A stretch of DNA of 64,000 nt, from the NCBI RefSeq assembly GCF_003254395.2, contig NC_037647.1, positions 345,001-409,000 on the forward strand. The letters are read 5' to 3'. The notes beneath the pieces are model-generated. The model ran no database searches and was not told where the DNA came from. It saw only the letters and a list, made by a program, of their open reading frames with translations. Position numbers and translations under genes: made by a program. This DNA is from Apis mellifera (taxonomy: Eukaryota > Arthropoda > Insecta > Hymenoptera > Apidae). How positions within the stretch are numbered: position 1 is the stretch's first letter; each line of letters opens with the position of its first letter. This document shows positions 25,862 to 39,332 of this stretch, in pieces.

Positions 25862-28800
25862 ATGTCTGATCATTACGTTGGAAAAGGTTATACACCTTTA
25901 CCGCAAAATATAAGCAATACTGATACTGAAGATGAAGAAGATTATTTGGCACAATCAAGTGAAATTCCAAAAGATCATGTTGATGATACGCAATTGGTAT
26001 AATGAAATTTATTTTTTTTCTTTACTAATAAATCAGAAATATAAATAAATAAAGAATAAAATCGATAAGAATCAATATATTTGAATATTTTTATTTTTAT
26101 TAGTATATTTTTAATAATCATAATTTTATTAATTATAGAATAAAAAGATTATAAATTTTATAAATAATATAAAATATGAATTAAAAATTAAAAATATGTA
26201 ATAAAAATTCACATAAAATTGTAGCAATCAACTGTTATCCTTGAAAATGGAATATATTATCCACTGGATGAAACACGGAATTTAGAAAATCGTACAAAAA
26301 ATGGACAAAATATGTTGAAATATTATAGAGATGATATACCAATAATGGTTGTTGAAGGCAATAATCAAAATGATTTATGGAAAAGACATGATATGTCTCT
26401 TTTATGACGATTGTGTTTGGTTGCTTCTATATTATTATGTGTCATAACAATAATTATATTTCTATATGTTTTACCATGTGATAATTCAATGGTATGCCCT
26501 TCAGTAAATGATCCTCAGTCATCTATATCTTGGGATAAAACTTTACAAGGAATAGGTAAGTTGTATATAAAAAATTTTTGTATTAAATAAAGACCTGGTT
26601 TAATAATATTAAATTTAATGATATTAAATTTAATTAAATTTTGATAAATTTATTACAAATACAATATTATTCTAATTTTTTTTTAATTTATCATTAAAAC
26701 AAGATTTCAGAGAAATTTAAAAAAATATATTTTTGTTAATTTTATTTAATCTGATATAAATGGAAAAAATCATTAAAAAAAATTTTAATCTCTATTAAAA
26801 CAAAAATACATAATATTAAAACAATTCTTACATATATAATCTACAAATATAATCTAATCTAAATTTAATTACATTTCATTGCATTTCCATATTATCAGAA
26901 CATATTGCTATTTATTTATTCTAGCTATTAGCTTATTTATTCTATTCTAGTTTTTAGCTAATAGATACAGATTAAAAGAAATCATACAGATTAAAAGAAT
27001 ACATATTTGCAAACACATAAAATCTTTGAAATCATAGATCACACATAATTTTTTTTTATTTTATAAAAATTAATAAAAATATGCCATTTTATTAAATTCT
27101 CTTGATTGAAATACATATTTAAAGTTTTAATATAATATTTTTTTATTAATTTCATAAAATTCTAATTAAAAAAATATAATTAATACTTTATGTAATTATA
27201 TTATGTTATATAATATCATATAATACAAATTATATTTTTTTATTTATACATATGATATAAATTTTATTATCAATAATTGTATTAGATTATAAAAGTTTAT
27301 ATGAAAATATTTTCATATTTTATAAATATAACTATGAAATAGAAATTGAATAGAGATTTTTTTACATTTATTAAATATTATGGATATTTTATTATTTTTT
27401 TATTTTAATATTAGCAATATTTATTATTTTAATTTTATGGATGTTTTATATAATTGATCATATAAATAAATATTAATTAATATTAAAGAAAATATATTAA
27501 TAAAATGTAGAGAATTTAATATAATAATAATAACTAATAATTATTTTTATTAATATTAAAATTAAATTAAATTGAAAAATTATTATTACTAAATTATTAT
27601 TATTATTATATTATTATTATTATTATTATAGTCTTATAATATAAAAATGTTGATATTTAATTATAGAGAAAATTTCATATAATTTTGGTAATTTAAAATA
27701 TTGTAAATTTTGAAAATTTGAATATTTATATAAGATTTTAAATAACTTTTTTTTATGTATAATTGCCGTTCAGCTTTAGTTTTCAAGATGTTTGCAAAAA
27801 ATGATTATCTACTATACATCGAATTTTGTTTATATATTTATATTGTTTATATGTATATATAATAATATATACATTAACATATAATTTATATAAATATTTT
27901 ATATGAGTATTTTATTTTAATATTTTATTTTATTTTTTATTTAATTTATTATATTTTAATTTATTTATCCAGAGTAATTTTTTTTTTACTTTACCAGTTT
28001 CATTGCCAATGTGATAATTTCCTCGTTATTAATCATTTCATATTTTTTTATATTTCCTATAATATTTTATGTAAAAATATTATATAAAATATATATATAA
28101 TAATAATATCTGGATAATTTCTCTGGAATATATAATAGTAATATATAATAATATATGTATAATATATATAATAATATATAATAATAATATAGATTCCACT
28201 TTGCAAGAATACAATAAATGATCTAGAAATGAAAACAAGAATTGAGTTGCTAATTGTCTAAATTTAATACAGAATTCTAGCCTATTTCCTTCATACTTTA
28301 TAAAAGTGTAATAAGGAAATTTAGAAATGAGAAGAATTGCATGTAATTTGCAAATTGTCAATTGACTATCTTATCCTAACTAAACTATGCAAATTATTTA
28401 AAAAAATATTTTATACAAAACTTATTGTATTTCTTCACTTATTATATGAAAAACATCTTATGATGACTATCAAATTTGTCTAAATAAAGGCAATTTTAAG
28501 ATTTCAAAATATTTTTTGCATTTTTATATGAAAAAAATTATGTTTTTATTATTTAAAAATTATAATCTATTTTAAGATGAATTTATGAATTTAATTATTT
28601 CTATTAATCTTTGAAAGATATTTATTTATTGTTAATATTCACAATTATTTAAATTTTGATTTATATATAGTTTTTTCCTCATTGAGATTTTCATCATTGA
28701 AGTTATTATCATTATCATATTTATCATTGTTGTTATTAAGATAATGTATAATACGATTTATTAATATATATATATTTTTTTACATAAAATATCTATTATT

Positions 28801-31800
28801 AGAATTATTATTTATATTATCAGCATTTTTAATTTTTTATGTAGCTACATAAATTAAAAAATTTTTTGAAAAGATTGACCATTTTTAATGATATAAATGC
28901 TTGTGTAAGGAATATCTTCAACAAATTAATTGTGATATTTTTTTGAAAGAATGGAACTATCATTAAGGAACAAACTAAATTATTGCATCAATGTACAAAT
29001 TTTTTTCAAATATAAAATAGGATTGACTATTTTATATTTTATTTTTTGCAAATACATTGAAAATTATATGATAATTTAATGCACAAGAAAAAATTATTTA
29101 AAATTTTATTCTATATTTTCATATGTAAAATTGACTAATTAGCTTATCTTTTATTATAACATATTTTTAAAAAAAGAGATTCTTTTTTTCTATTATAGAG
29201 ATAATTATTTTAATTTAAATTGTTTTTAATATTATTCTAAAAAATTAATAAAGTAATAATTAATGCATGGTTACATATTTTCAGAGTTACATGGTCCTAT
29301 CTCCATTATACATGGAAATCCATCAAGTCTTATATTCCTGGTTCGTGGACAACAATATAGAGGAAATAATACAAATAATAATCAAGGTCAGATATCAGCA
29401 GAAGGAGGAGGAATAATGTCAATGCAAGGAAATAGTGGTTTACCATTATGGTTGGTTTCTTTAAAACGACTACCTACTGAAATTGATTGTATTTCAGTCG
29501 ATACAGATCAATCTGGAAAACCAGACTGTATAGTAGTTGGAAATCAAGGCCTTTTGGCTAGTATTGAACCTATTGCAGGAACTATACATTGGAGTTCAAA
29601 TATTCATACATTTGAAAAATTACCTTTAATTTTATCAGATGTTGATTCAGATACAGTAGAAGATTTTTTAAGTATAGAAATAGCAACGAAAAATAATTTT
29701 GTTCTTTTATCTGGTGCAACTGGTCATCTTTTAGGACGATATTCACCTAAAAATTGTTCATCTATTGATATAAATAATCATTTTAACGATACTATATCTT
29801 ATATTTGCTATAATAATAATGGAAAAAGTAAGTATAAATTTAATTATGAATGTAAAATACAAATATAATTTAACTCTTTGCACTCCGGGCCTGTTTCGCT
29901 CGATCCAACTAGAAACTCCAAACAATTCGAATCGCGCGTTCGGTGTATTCGGTGGAATTTCTTACAGTTTATTTATGATTTCACTCACAAATTAACGCTT
30001 TTAATAAAACTTTTATATTTTAATATTTTATATATTTTTATATATAAAGAAAAAAAATTATTGAATATTAAAGTCTATATTGTTGTGCGATATTTTACGA
30101 AGCAATCACCAAGATGCATCTTCGATTTATATAGTACTTTTTCTTCTAATTTTTTATTGCATAATTATTTGCTTTGCGCACTATTTCATTAATAAGTTCA
30201 TTAATAAGAAATAGTTTTAAAAAAATTTAATTGTCATTTGTATTCGAAGATATTTGCAGATTTTTCATCGAGTAAATTGTATTCTTTACGGTATATTTTC
30301 TGATTCTGTTTATATTATCCATTTGAAATTTTCTGTATCTTCTGCGATATCTTCATTTCAACTATTGCTTTCACATTCATTATCTATTATTCTTATTTTT
30401 TTGCCTTTTTATACTTTTTATTTCATTTCCATGTTCATTATGATTTTCTCTATCGTTAATTTCTTTATGAATAGAAATAATTTCGTCATTAAATAACGAA
30501 AAATCAAATTCATCTTTACTTGAGCTAATTTCATTAATTTATTTCATGCTTACAAAACTTAAAAACTTTGAAAATAATATTTCTATTGCCACGACTCAAA
30601 CTCAGAAGATGTCGTCTGACCCGCTATGATCTAATTTGAAATAAAAAAATCTATTCATTTAATAAAATATTATTCTATATCTCATAAGTTTATATGTAAA
30701 GAGCTTAGGAACCTATTTATGAAGTAATATTTTAAAAAAATTAAACATAAATATATTATCGCCGCATTAATGCAAATGATTATTTTCCGAAAAATCACCG
30801 CTGGATTTACGGCATTAACTCAAGTGATAACCGAGAGTCACTGTTGGAGTGCAAAGGGCTAATTATCAAAATTTAAATATTAAAAAAGAAAATTATTAAA
30901 AACATTATATTTTGTTTATAACTTTGTTATTAAATCAATTATTATATATATTTCTTTGTTAATTGTTAATCAATTGTAAGATAAAAAAATTAATATATTA
31001 AAAATATATTATTAAAATTATTAGAAATATTAATATATTTTCTGTATAGAATATTCCAAAGTACATGGAGTATATACATATATGTATACAATCATGTAAT
31101 TCTACTTGTGAAAATAATTTAAAAATTATTCAATTTTTATCTATTTTTCAATTAAGTCAAGTCAAGTCCTCTTTTTCAAATAAATCAATTTTTTAAATTT
31201 AAATAATTAGCTAATTCTCAATTAGATACAAATGAATATGTGATTATTTTATACGTGGAAATATAGAATAAAATTTTATTGTTCATATTTTTATGAATTC
31301 GAAATTAAACATTTATGATCAAAGAATCATATAAATGATAAATTTCTAAATTTAATTTTTTCGAAAACTAATTTTTAAAAAAAATTTTTTTTTTTCATAA
31401 TAAATATGATATTGTATATTTTTGATTTTATATTGATGTAATGTTAAATCAATTTAATAACTCTTCAAATTATGACCAATGATTTTGAATTTAGAAATAA
31501 GAAATCTTATTGTGATAAATTGTTTTATTTATATTTTGAATTAACTTAGAATGAAATGTTACTAATTATATTAATAATTATATATGATATTATTATTAAT
31601 ATAATACTATTAATTATAAATAATTTCACACAGAATTTTATTGTACTTGGATATCAATTAAATAATTTATTATAATATTATTTTCCTTTATTGATTTCAT
31701 ATTTCTAAATTCAAGATTATTTCAAGAATATAGTATGAGGAATTAAATTTATTTGAATGTTATAACAATATGAAATTAGAAATATATAGTAATATATAAA

Positions 31801-32691
31801 AAATGAAGATTTGATTTTTTATTTAAAACAATATTTGTAACATATAGTATATTAAAAATTAATTTAATAAATTTAAAGATTAACTTTTCATTTTTTCATT
31901 AGATTATTAAACGAAAAATCATGATGACATCATAAATGTGATAAAAAATTTTACATTTTATTTTAAATTTATTTTATTTTTTATTTTATACAGATGTGAT
32001 TAAAACTATGACTATTAAAGGATTATTACATATTATGAAATTATCAGAATATAAAAAAAAATTGATAATGAAATCAACAATGACATTTCGAAGATTTAAG
32101 ACTTTAAAATTCAATGAGAAGAATAAATGGAATCCTACACCATATCACTATTTATCCATTGAAAATAAAGGATTATGTCCAGGAGAATTTTGTAAAGCTA
32201 TTGTAAATCTAACATTACAAAAACATGGAAATCAATCAATAATAATATGGGATCACGTTAATCCTAATTCTTTTGTTTCAAAACCAACTTTCTTGGTTAT
32301 GTCTGAAAAACCTTATACTTCGGGATTTGCCATTAAGTTTTGGCAATGGATTAATTCAACATCTGAACATATAGAAAAAGTATCTATTATTACAGAAAGA
32401 AGACTAATAGAAAGAGTATTAATAGTTTTTGTAAATTATACTGATGTGCAAATTAGAAATGCCAGTCAAACTGATATTATTCAATTATGTCGAAATGCAG
32501 ATTGCCAACCAAATTTGAATTTACGTACTCGTTTTAGTTCAATTAAAATTGATTATATTGATGAAGATAGATTTCCAGAATTAATAACATATTGGTCTTC
32601 ATATGATATAGAAGCAACAAAGATACTAACATCAAAAGTGCAAGTTGTAAAATTAAATTCACTTATAAATTTGCCACATACAAATGTTTAA
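25862..32691 (+). CDS. FAM234-like single-pass membrane protein, 4 exons, with in-frame TGA
   Basis: The architecture matches the FAM234A/B (ITFG3) family: an acidic cytosolic N-terminus, one membrane helix (LCLVASILLCVITIIIFLYV) and a large extracellular beta-propeller-like region. Its molecular role is not established. Exons are 25862-25996, 26225-26555, 29285-29827 and 31994-32691. Joined in phase they give 569 codons with the final stop. Typical pieces are ELHGPISIIHGNPSSL and LLSGATGHLLG. Codon 106 (26405-26407) is TGA, one residue before the membrane helix, while the frame stays well conserved on both sides. A one-base change from CGA (arginine) explains it. Options are a nonsense allele, assembly error, readthrough or RNA editing. 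A product ending there would lose the helix and ectodomain. Intron 3 holds a piggyBac-type element. Confidence 0.8.
29874..30858. mobile_element. Non-autonomous piggyBac-type element in a FAM234-like intron
   Basis: The ends are CTCTTTGCACTCC on the left and GGAGTGCAAAGGG on the right. These are inverted repeats of 13 bases with one mismatch, of the CCCTTTG type seen in piggyBac elements. They are flanked by TTAA (29870-29873) and CTAA (30859-30862), fitting a TTAA target duplication with one later change. The terminal 70-100 bases are much richer in C and G than the host. The interior has no intact transposase. On the minus strand near 30440-30530 there is a short acidic frame (DEFDFSLFNDEIISIHKE) that could be a decayed N-terminus of such a transposase. 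The plus-strand frame at 29878 is treated as non-coding. Confidence 0.75.
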
Positions 32692-33635
32692 TTTCTGATT
32701 TAGTGCTTATTATTTTATAGAAATAGCTGAAAATCGTTTATAAAAACTGATTCTTCAATTCTATGACATAAAAATATTAATAAAAATTTTAATAAATCTA
32801 AATAATATAAACATTTCAAAAAATATTTATTTCATTAATATATTTAAATATAATAACATTATAGTAGATTAATAAATTATATCTGGCTATAGATTTATTA
32901 TAACTAGTCAATACTTGATAGTAATGTAATAATGAATAAATGCCTAAATATATACATATATATATTTAAAATGATTATATACATTGTGTGGATATATGCG
33001 AATGAATGAATAATAATTTTCATTTGAATGAATAATAATGAACAATTACTGTTATAATTGTTAATATTTATATTTTAAAAGAATTCTTTTGTCTCTAATA
33101 GTGCCTTGTAAAAACTGTATAAAAAATTATAAATAAATATAAAATTTGCAAAGTAATTATACATTATTAAAAAAAACATTAAAAGTTTTCTATGATTAAC
33201 AAAATTTTAAAAGATATAGCAAAGTTTCTTTTCTAATATTATTTAAAAATGTATAAGAAAAATTTTATTTAAATTTATTAAATTTATATGAATTTCTTAA
33301 TAAAAAAATTAATTTTTTGCATATAAATATTAGTATATTATAAATTATAAATACTAAATAAAAATCTCATTCTAGTCATATGTACTTATTTATTATTTTT
33401 AATCATATTATTATTTCCTAATTTATAATTAATTTTATTTTCGTTATAAATATTTTCTAAAATTTAATAAAAATTGCATTAATTTCTAACTTTAATTTAT
33501 ATAATATTATTTATAAAAATATTTAGATATTAACATGTACTTAATTTTAACAATATATATATATTTATTAATTATAGAAGATATATATATATATATTATA
33601 TATATTATCTATAATATATATATATATTATATAAG

Positions 33636-33637
<2 letters not shown>

Positions 33638-33675
<38 letters not shown>
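33638..33675. repeat. (TA)n microsatellite
   Basis: A TA dinucleotide run just upstream of dispersed repeat copy 2. Confidence 0.85.
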
Positions 33676-33682
<7 letters not shown>

Positions 33683-33766
33683 AATATTAATATTAATTAT
33701 TTATATATAATTATAAAAACTTTAAATTTAAAGTTAAAGTTTTTTCAGAGTATTTATTGTACTTTA

Positions 33767-33926
33767 CAAATATGAGCAACTTATTTTTATTTAACTAATT
33801 TGTTATAATAAAATAATATTAAAAATTAAATAAAATCAGAATTATTTTTAACATCATAAAAATATTCAGACACTTTAAAAATTTATAATAAAATAATTAA
33901 CGAAAATTAAATATTGATTTTGATAG
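33767..33926 (+). repeat. Decayed dispersed repeat, copy 2
   Basis: This copy shares ordered blocks with 13633-13840, including AAATATGAGCAA, TTTAACTAATTTG, AAAATAATATTAAAAATT and AAAATTTATAATAAAATAAT. Similarity may continue weakly to about 34100. It has the same orientation as copy 1. Confidence 0.55.
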
Positions 33927-35059
33927 GTTCTTCACATTTTATTTTACACAACATTTTATGTAATCTATTATCTATTAAAAATTATGTTTTATTAACAATA
34001 TTCAATATTTTATTCCTATTGTAGATGGAATTTATAAGTACATCCCAAAAATATGAAAATATATTTCTCAAATAATTTCAAGCAACATTTTTTTTTGTAA
34101 AAACTTTCGTTATCGTTAATAACTTTCAGCTTCGTTAACAAGTTATTAATAAAAATTAATAATAACAAAACGCATAACCTAGTCGAATTGCGATAGTTGA
34201 TTATATATTATCAACCAAATCCAAACAAATACAAGAAACATATATGAAAAAAATATATTGGGATATACTATCAATATATGATTGTATAATTGCATATATA
34301 TATTCAAGATAAAACAGATCTGGATTGACATAATTTTTTTCCCAGAGAAATACGAAATGATTAATAATAGGAGAATTGGTATATTGTTAGTAGAGATCAT
34401 AAAGAAACGATAATAAAAAAATCTAAAGTCTAAAAGCGAAAATTATTTGAAATGTACTTTTAGTTAAAATGAGATATAAAACAATATAAATCGAATTAAT
34501 TTTTGACAATCAAGTTACTATAATTATTAATAATGTTGATTTCTTAATTAATTAGAAGCTAGTTCTCATCTATTTGCGATTGACAAAAGAACTTTTAAAG
34601 AAAGATAATTTATATTTAAATATTAATATAAATTTTAAGTAATATCTTTAATTAAAAGTGTAATCATGTATATATATAATAAAAAAATCTATAACATAGA
34701 TTGTGTAATAGTAATCTGATTTATATTACGTTTGAATTAATCGAAAGAATTTCAGTATATTGATTAGATAAAAATAAAATAAAAATTATAAAAAATTAAC
34801 TTTTTCTATTATATAATTTTTTTTCACTCGTAGCATCTTTAAGTTTTAACCGTTATTATTGTTTAATCGTTATTATTGTTTGATGTATTATGTTAATAAA
34901 TCTTAATGAATTAAGTTCCCTTCTTCTTTACAATTTTAATAACTTTTAAATATATTGTTGCTAAGCCAATGATACAACAGTGATATGAGTTTTAGTATCT
35001 GTATGATGTCATACTTATGATCTATCTATTTATATATAATATACATATATATACATATA

Positions 35060-35068
<9 letters not shown>

Positions 35069-35117
<49 letters not shown>
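35069..35117. repeat. (TA)n microsatellite
   Basis: A nearly uninterrupted AT run of about 49 bases in gene-free sequence. Confidence 0.9.
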
Positions 35118-35122
<5 letters not shown>

Positions 35123-36925
35123 TATATGGAGTTTAATATCCAAAATATATCATAGAAATATATATTAAGTGTAAATTAATATCATTATATTTAATATGTA
35201 TTCATGCAAACTAAGACATTTCTCTTTCAAATCCGCAAAATACAAACAAAATACAAAATAATTCTTGAACAATTAAAATGATAATAAATACTAAATACGA
35301 GACATATTTTGAGTACTGATATACAAATGATGATATCTAGTGTACATTCTGCTATAGATATATACAAAATAATATATGTATAGGTGAAATTCAATATATA
35401 TAATATATCAGTCATTCAATATATATAATATAATTCAATATAATCATTATTTTTTGCAAATATTCCAAAACTAAGACCGATTGATAATTGTGTAAAAAAG
35501 AAATTAAAATGATTTCATAATATATTTCAATAAGATGAATGAAGAGGAAGCTATTTGATAGATTGATTAATAATACATTTCTAATTCGTAAATTAAACAA
35601 ATGTATTGTATATGTAATATGTACATGCAAATACATGCAAATTTGCATATACTATGCAAATTTTTTTTTTGCAAATTCATTCTAAAGAAATAAAATTGAT
35701 TTCTTGATAAAAATTTATACATTTTTTAATATTTTATGTTATTTGCGAACTATAAGAAATAAAGAAAAGATTTTTAAGCATAAGTTATTTCTTTTAATAT
35801 CGTTTAATAAAAGATTTATTATTATTATCAATTGTTCAACAAATGTAATTAGAAAAAAATTATAAATAAAAATTTTACAATTTTAAAAAATTTTTTTATA
35901 TAAAAATTTAATCAATAAATTAATTTACTCAAAAAACTTAATCAAAATCAATTTTAATAATTGTGAAAAAAAAAATTTTATCTTATTATAAATATAAATA
36001 TATTTATAAAAATATCCGGAAATAATATATGCAAATATGCGTTAATTCAAAATTTCTGAATTTTTTAATTTCAAATAATATTTACAAAAATATTTATTAT
36101 AGTTTTATCAACGAATTATTAATAAAAATATGGAGTGCGAAATCTAATCAAGCTGCGATAGTTGCTAATCAAGTAGCGTTGATTGAACAACAACAAATTT
36201 AAGTAATATTTAATAAATTTAAATATCAAAAGAATTACGTTGAATATTTATTTATTCATTTATATATTTATAATATTATGATTTATTCATTATAACATAA
36301 TTCGATATAATTTTTATTGATAAAAAAATATTATATTCAAATATGCTCTATATGTTTCTAAAATTTCAAAATTGTTTAAATTTGCGATTTGAGAATCTTT
36401 TCTTAAGATTTTGATCAATATATTATTAACAAAAATTAGTAAATGTTTAAAAGTAAAATATTTAAAATTCCATGCTTCTTAATTTTATTAGTTTGGAAGA
36501 AATTCATAACAAAAAATATATTGTTGACAGTATTGTTGACAGATGGAATGCAGATTTTATTAAATTTAATGAAATGAAACAATTTACGCGAACAAAAATA
36601 TAATAGACTCACATACATATTTATAATAGGTTGAATTCATATCTATAATTAGTGCTTATTTATTATTATTTATCAAATTTGAATAAAATGACTTATATTC
36701 TCCTACCAAGTTTTGTAATATTATCAAGTTTCTATACATTCAATTCATATTTATATAACATATTTATATAACATTCCTTCCCAGCAAATTTATATCAGGT
36801 GCACAATAATCTATATTCATTTCTTCAAACAAATTCTTCAAACAATAGATGCTTATTTATAGTTATTTATAGTTATTTTTTAATATTTTATATTAATTAT
36901 AATTATTTTAAAATATTTTATTACA

Positions 36926-38745
36926 ATGCTACGTTCTTCATTAAATCGAACTTTCCAACAAATTAATCGTAATTTAGGAAATAATACAGGAATAAAATGT
37001 AAACGTCTAGAAGAGAAAGTAGCAATTGTTACGGCATCAACAAGCGGGTAAAGTAATATTTATTTTTATTCAAAAAATATAATTCTTTTATAAAAATTTT
37101 ATATTTTTATTATGAAAATTATATATTCTACTTTTTTTCATTAAATTAATCGAATGTAAAAAATATAAATAATTTAATATATTATTATATGCAATATTAT
37201 TATATATGTGAAATACTTCTAAAGGATTAATTTTAAATATAAAAGATCATATATAAAATCATTTTTTTTAAATTATAAACCATTTAATTTTGATTGCTTA
37301 TCAATATGAATATCTAATCAAGATTCTTAAAAAAAAAGCTTAAAGATAATGTAAATAATATATTACTTAATATCATTTTAGAAATATGAAATAAAAATAA
37401 AATTTTTACATATTATGTATTTATTCGAGAATCAATTAAAGATATTGAAAATTAATAAAAATATATTAAAATTATATTAAAATTAATAAAAATATATTAA
37501 ATATATTAAAATATAATAAAATTAATAAAACCTGTATATATTTAATTATGTATATCTTTTCAAATTAAATATCTTTAAAATCATAAGATAAACAAATATA
37601 TGAAATAAAATTTATTTTATATAATTTAATAATTAAATTATTTAATAAATTATTTTTAATAATTATTTTTATTTTCATTGTAGTATTGGTTTTGCAATAG
37701 CAAAACGTTTAGCTGAAGAAGGTGCTAAAGTAGTAATTAGTAGCCGTAAAGAATCAAATGTACAACAAGCTTTAAAACAACTTAAGTCTAAAGATTTAAA
37801 TGTTTATGGTACTATATGTCATGTTGGCAAAAATGAAGATAGGAAATCTCTTCTTGAAAAAGTAAATTTATTTATTTAAATATTTAAATTTTATATTAAT
37901 ACTTTTATAATTTTATATATACTTTTTTACAAAATGAAAATTTAATAATAATATTTTAAATTATATAATTTATTAATTATGTAATAATAATATTCTAGAC
38001 TATACAAGAATTTGGTAGTTTAGATATTTTAATATTAAGTGCTGGCACAAATCCAAATCCATGTACTCTTTTTGATACATCAGAATTATTATGGGATAAA
38101 ATTTTTGATATCAATCTTAAAAGTACATTTCTGCTAATGAAAGATTCTTTACCATTTTTGAGAAAGAGCAAATCAGCATCAATAATACTTTTATCTTCAA
38201 TAGCAGCATATTCACCATTGGAAGTAAGTAACTATATATATAAATATATACATCTTTTATTTTATGTAATTTCTTATTTTACATTAATACAATATAATCA
38301 TTTTTATATATAACAAATTATTATACATATAAAATATATATATTATTTATTTATATAAAAATTATTAAAGTTGTTAGGTGCATATGCCATTAGCAAAACA
38401 GCATTATTAGGACTTACACAAATGGCTTCTGTAACTCTTGCATCTGAAGGAATTAGAGTCAATTGTATAGCTCCTGGTATTATAAATACTAAATTTTCAC
38501 AAATTGTATGTATATTCATATTCTTTTCTATAAATAGTTTATTATTTAATAATACTATTATGTAATATATTTCATAGCTTCGTGAAGGTGAGTTACAAAA
38601 AATACTATTTTCAAAAATACCAATGCAAAAATATGGTAGTGTAAATGATGTAGCAGGAATTGCTGCATTTTTAGCAAGTGATGATGCTTTATATATTACT
38701 GGTGAAACTATTATTGCTGCTGGTGGATTGGCATGTAGACTTTAA
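36926..38745 (+). CDS. DHRS4: Dehydrogenase/reductase SDR family member 4-like, 5 exons
   Basis: A short-chain dehydrogenase/reductase of the DHRS4 type, an NADP(H)-dependent carbonyl/retinal reductase. Exons are 36926-37047, 37684-37861, 37999-38223, 38371-38505 and 38578-38745, giving 275 residues. Seen: the cofactor motif TASTSGIGFAIAKRL split by intron 1, the modified NNAG motif LILSAGTNP, the catalytic serine in ILLSSIAAYSP and the YAISK active-site pair. The C-terminus ends in Cys-Arg-Leu, which fits the peroxisomal PTS1 signal (human DHRS4 ends Ser-Arg-Leu). The N-terminus MLRSSLNRTFQQINRNLG has no acidic residue and could instead act as a mitochondrial leader. The exon 4 acceptor (AAAG at 38370) has a weak pyrimidine tract but keeps the expected LLGAYAISK. 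Confidence 0.92.
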
Positions 38746-39332
38746 GTACGTTTTATATTATTTGATATATCATAAAAATTATATTATTTGATAAAAATTA
38801 TATTATTTGAAGTTACAAACTAATTATAAGCTAGGAAATATATATTAATATGTATTATAAATATAAAAGATAACTAATAAAAATATAAATTAAAAAATAT
38901 ATTATACAATTTTACACAATTTTTATATTTTATAATTATAATAAATATAATCATAATATAATTATAATAAAGAATTATTATAATAAAAAAATGAAATTAT
39001 TTATTTAAATTAGAATTGTAATGATTATAAGATCATTTATGTTATTATTTATATATATAATTGAAATTCTATTTATCTATTTAGAGAATTATCTTTACAA
39101 AATAAATAAAATAGAAAATAGAATATACTTACATGATTTTATTTTCTGTTTTTTATTTAATGAAATGAATTCATTAAATCAAAAAACTTGATTAAAAAAT
39201 ATTCCATAAAAAAAATTTAATAAAAATAATTCATAAAAAAGAAATTATTAAAATATCATGATTTTATAATCTTTGGTTTATCACTCTATATGATATATAT
39301 CGAATGAAAATGGTAGTTATTGGCTATTGGTA
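38746..39332. other. AT-rich spacer between DHRS4-like gene and BBLN
   Basis: This should hold the DHRS4 3' untranslated region and the BBLN promoter. A short upstream ORF, whose stop overlaps the BBLN start, occupies 39304-39333. Nothing else was recognised. Confidence 0.55.

Larger units (their letters stand above)
32692..36925. other. 4.2 kb AT-rich intergenic region with repeats
   Basis: The left end carries the FAM234-like 3' untranslated region. TA microsatellites occur at about 33638-33675 and 35069-35117. A dispersed-repeat copy starts near 33767. Two related segments, near 34110-34210 and 36100-36180, share TTATTAATAAAAAT followed by GCGATAGTTG. No coding exon was recognised. Confidence 0.55.

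Noticed and set aside
26405..26407. Selenocysteine codon in the FAM234-like gene
   Set aside because: Hymenoptera are known to have lost selenoproteins, the family has no selenocysteine at this site, and no redox motif surrounds it.
29878..30192. Open frame of 104 codons as a gene
   Set aside because: It lies inside the piggyBac-type element, begins in its terminal repeat and turns into low-complexity sequence. No domain is visible.
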